Below, piece after piece: positions 61,560 to 64,000 of a DNA stretch of 64,000 nucleotides. The position numbers and the translations under genes are program-made. Positions within the stretch are counted from its first letter, which is position 1. The number at the start of each line of letters is the position of its first letter. Origin of the DNA: Capsicum annuum (lineage: Eukaryota > Streptophyta > Magnoliopsida > Solanales > Solanaceae); assembly GCF_002878395.1 (NCBI RefSeq), contig NW_025850773.1, forward strand, positions 410,998-474,997, written 5' to 3'. A model generated the notes under the pieces. That model did not search any database, was not told where the DNA came from, and worked only from the letters and a program-made list of their open reading frames with translations.

Positions 61560-62190
61560 TTTTTTCAACAATAGATAGCAAGTGAACATGAATGCAACAT
61601 AAGAGCTATCTGTTTAAATAGATCACTCATTTGTTGTGACAAATGAGCCATTTGTTGCAACGGAAGACTCATATGTTAGATTCATATTTATAGTTCTATA
61701 GTGTCGTAACATGAATCGAACAGATGGGTCATCTGTTTAGATGACTCCTCCATTATAACAGACTATTCATCTGTTGCAATAGAGTATTTTTCTGTTGCAA
61801 CAGATTAGTCACCTGTTGTAATAGAACCTGAACTCGATTCCAATAGACGCGTCTTCTATTGCAACAGGTAAGTCATCTGTCATAATGGATTAGTAATCTG
61901 TTGCAATATGTCACTTATCTGTTGGAATCTGCTTTAAAGGTTTTTTAGTAGTGTAATATATATCCCAAAAAATGCTTCATCTGTTGCAATAAATGAATAG
62001 TCTGTTACAATATATGATTTAGCTGTTACAACAGATGACTCATCTACTGGAATCAACTTTAAAAACATAACATGAATCCCAATAGGTGAGTAATCTGGTA
62101 CAACTAATCACTGACCTGTTGCAATATATTTTTCACATGTTGCAACAGATTTCACATCTGTTGGGGTTCATGTTACGGCACTATGAAATC
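61560..62190. repeat. Array of palindromic ATCTGTTGCAACAGAT-type units
   Basis: About fifteen variants of ATCTGTTGCAA(C/T) occur every 20-30 bases (e.g. near 61776, 61792, 61897, 61977, 62020, 62117, 62137), in both orientations; the unit is itself nearly palindromic. The block is framed by inverted copies of CATAGTG(T/C)CGTAACATGAA (about 61698 and 62165). It sits just upstream of the MULE-3 transposase and may be its terminal or subterminal region. Confidence 0.7.
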
Positions 62191-62365
62191 ACTATTAATT
62201 TTATTATGATATCATTATTATCTTTTTTTAACAAATGAATTTATTTAGATACCACTAATAGAGGGATCAATAACAATAAGGGTGAATTGTCATAGTCAAT
62301 GAATTGAGAAGAGCAATTGATATGTATGGCATTGAAAAGAGGGTGAAATGCTAGAGACGATAGTT

Positions 62366-64000
62366 ATGACAGTCCAAAGTGATGTTTCGTATGATAATTT
62401 TGTGAACTTAATCATTAGCTATTGTGGACTGAATTGTTAGTCAAAAGAACTCATCATCAGCTACATGCACAACTCCTTTGAAAATTAGATGGTACTACCT
62501 TTCAAGATAACCGATTAGGTTCGGTTGCGTGATTATCTTAGTGATTCAGCTAGGCTGTTGTTAAGGGTATACGTGGTTGAAAAGATGAGAGAGAATGAGA
62601 ACTAAAATGTAAAAGAAGAATAACAACAGGACATCTTTGATGATAAGTTGGATGATCTTGATATGAATATTCCAGGTGAAGATCAAACACCTACGCCTAT
62701 TGCTGTGAGCAATATGATCCCCATCACTATGAGCAATACGGTGGGCAGTTCTTCTCAATCGACACAGTATGGTAATCATCAAGACGATGAGTTCGGCTTT
62801 TGCAAGGAAATGTCATTTAAGGATATGAAATAACTTTCTACTTCTCTGTTTATTGCTTGCTTGACAAAAAATTTAGAATAAAGAAGGTGATTAATTCGAG
62901 CAAAAATTTTTCCTACAGATATGCTAATCCGAACTGCAAGTGGTGGTTGAGGGCTATGAAGTACTTATGTTCTGACAAATTCATCATTCATGTTTATGAA
63001 AAGTATCACACATGTGTTCGGAGCACATTATGGGTCAAAATCCTCATGCCACAGCAGAGGTCCCCGATCAATATTTCAAGAATAGATTTCCCAATGGAAA
63101 AGGCCCTTCTACAAGGGATATGGCCAATCAACTCCTTACAGAATTAGGTGTTATGATCAGTTATTGAAAGATATATACGGCCATGGGTATTGTCAATGAC
63201 TTGATTAGGGGGACACATGGTCACGGGTATGCAGTCCTTGATGCCTATCGTTACATTCTTGAGTCCGAAAATCTCGAAAGTAAGACGGCATTGCATGTTG
63301 ATGAAAACGGAAGGTTCAAGTACTTTTTTGTATCCTATGGTGCTTGGATTCATGGTTTTCAACATTTGAGAAAAGTCATAGCCATCGATGGGACCTTCTT
63401 GAGGAGAAGGTATAATGGAGTTTTGCTAGTGGCGGTGGCACAAGATGCAGAGGGGCACATCTTTCTTATCTTTTTTTGTGTAGCGGACTAGGAATGTTAT
63501 GCCTAGTATGAGTATTTTTTTGAACAAATGCAAAGCAGCAGCGATGATATCGAAGAGTCGTGCTTTATTTCGAATAGACATCCAAGTATCCCAAAGATGG
63601 GTTTAATTTTTTACACTTTAGCTCACTTTGGTTGTTGCATGAGGCATCTTGGAGATAATATTGAAACAACTTTCACAATGAAAGGGTTGTCACCCCTTTT
63701 TATAGAGCAGCTAAAGCATATAATAGAGATGAGTTTTTTAACAATTTCAATCAAATAATGGATATGTATCCCAAGGAAGCCAAAAATCTCACATGTGTCG
63801 ATTTCGAGCGATGGAGCCGGGCATTTTGTCCGTTAAATAGGTACATTCTTATGAATTTAATGTCTTGTTTGAGTTACAAGTTTAGTATAATGCTGTACTA
63901 AGTGATTCTTTTGTATAGGTATAATATTATGACATCAAACATAGTTAAATTAGTGAATTTATTATTTGGCGTTAAAAGAGAATTTCCCATCAAAAGGCTA
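62366..64000 (+). pseudogene. MULE-3 transposase (5' part, runs off window)
   Basis: From MTVQSDVSYDNFVNLIISYC (62366) the frame passes YMHNSFEN and DYLSDSARLLLRVYVVEKMR, an acidic/Ser spacer (62648-62833), then the Mutator DNA-binding domain RIKKVINSSKNFSYRYANPN, C-KWWLRAMKYLCSDKFIIHV and HTC (62875-63020). The DDE domain reads FQHLRKVIAIDGTFLRRRYN (first Asp kept), then FISNRHPSI, where the second catalytic Asp is Asn, then CCMRHLGDNI (63350-63660). A GT-AG intron (63841-63918) splits NR|YNIMTSN, a position uninterrupted in MULE-1 and MULE-2. Several stops (about 62436, 62475, 62505, 62831, 63145, 63489) inactivate it. It is a different lineage from the other two MULEs. Confidence 0.75.

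Noticed and set aside
61935..61955. TTTTTTAGTAGTG as the right end of the CACTA element starting at 59147
   Set aside because: It lies within the palindromic array, its reverse complement does not match the 59147 end beyond CACTAC, and the flanks do not share a 3-bp duplication.

Overview
This is a nuclear window from a plant genome, very AT-rich and dominated by transposable elements. Element types, the absence of bacterial gene organisation and the style of several repeats (TIR elements ending AGGGGCGGANCTA-like, Stowaway MITEs, an LTR starting TGTCACGATCC) suggest Solanaceae (Solanum/Capsicum type). That placement is an inference from memory of repeat families, not a search. Two 100-N assembly gaps (16006-16105 and 24309-24408) both sit inside tandem repeats.

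Layout. 1-6.9 kb: AT-rich tandem repeats interrupted by a TIR element (616-1330), a gag-only Copia-like retrotransposon (1801-3891), a compound microsatellite and a broken 2-oxoglutarate oxygenase fragment. 6.9-31 kb: a large degenerate CACTA (En/Spm) transposon on the minus strand, with a TNPD-type transposase (start near 30958) and a Transposase_24/TNPA-type gene (11660 down to 6870). It is stuffed with later insertions: a 14-kb non-autonomous Ty3/gypsy element of the Tat/Ogre type (15750-29799, TSD GTTAC) that splits the TNPD gene, a 1.36-kb Mutator-type MITE (11850-13212, 9-bp TSD), an FtsH-like protease gene fragment and a processed pseudogene of a coiled-coil protein. The gypsy element carries only gag plus a 3' region of 63/189-bp and 32-bp tandem repeats.

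33.8-42.4 kb: a complete Mutator-like element (MULE-1, TSD AAGTTACTA). 45.3-56.5 kb: a small TRIM-like LTR element (TSD AAAAG) whose 5' LTR is split by a second complete MULE (MULE-2, 46354-56317, TSD AAGAAAGAGG). The two MULEs share an architecture: a MuDRA-type transposase and a DUF1985 gene with a Lys/Glu-rich tail, at opposite ends on opposite strands; a conserved, previously unnamed small ORF with its own TATA box just downstream of the transposase; and a large inverted repeat between the genes. This shared four-part design is the most interesting system in the window. A third MULE transposase of another lineage begins near 62.37 kb and runs off the end, preceded by an array of palindromic ATCTGTTGCAACAGAT-type units.

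The only ordinary-looking host genes are two small paralogous proteins (42721-42942 minus, 73 aa; 57708-57905 plus, 65 aa) sharing a GSVFPKEQKSVKAMA core. Nearly all other coding sequence is broken by stops or frameshifts, so the window is mostly a layered record of nested insertions whose order can be read from target-site duplications.
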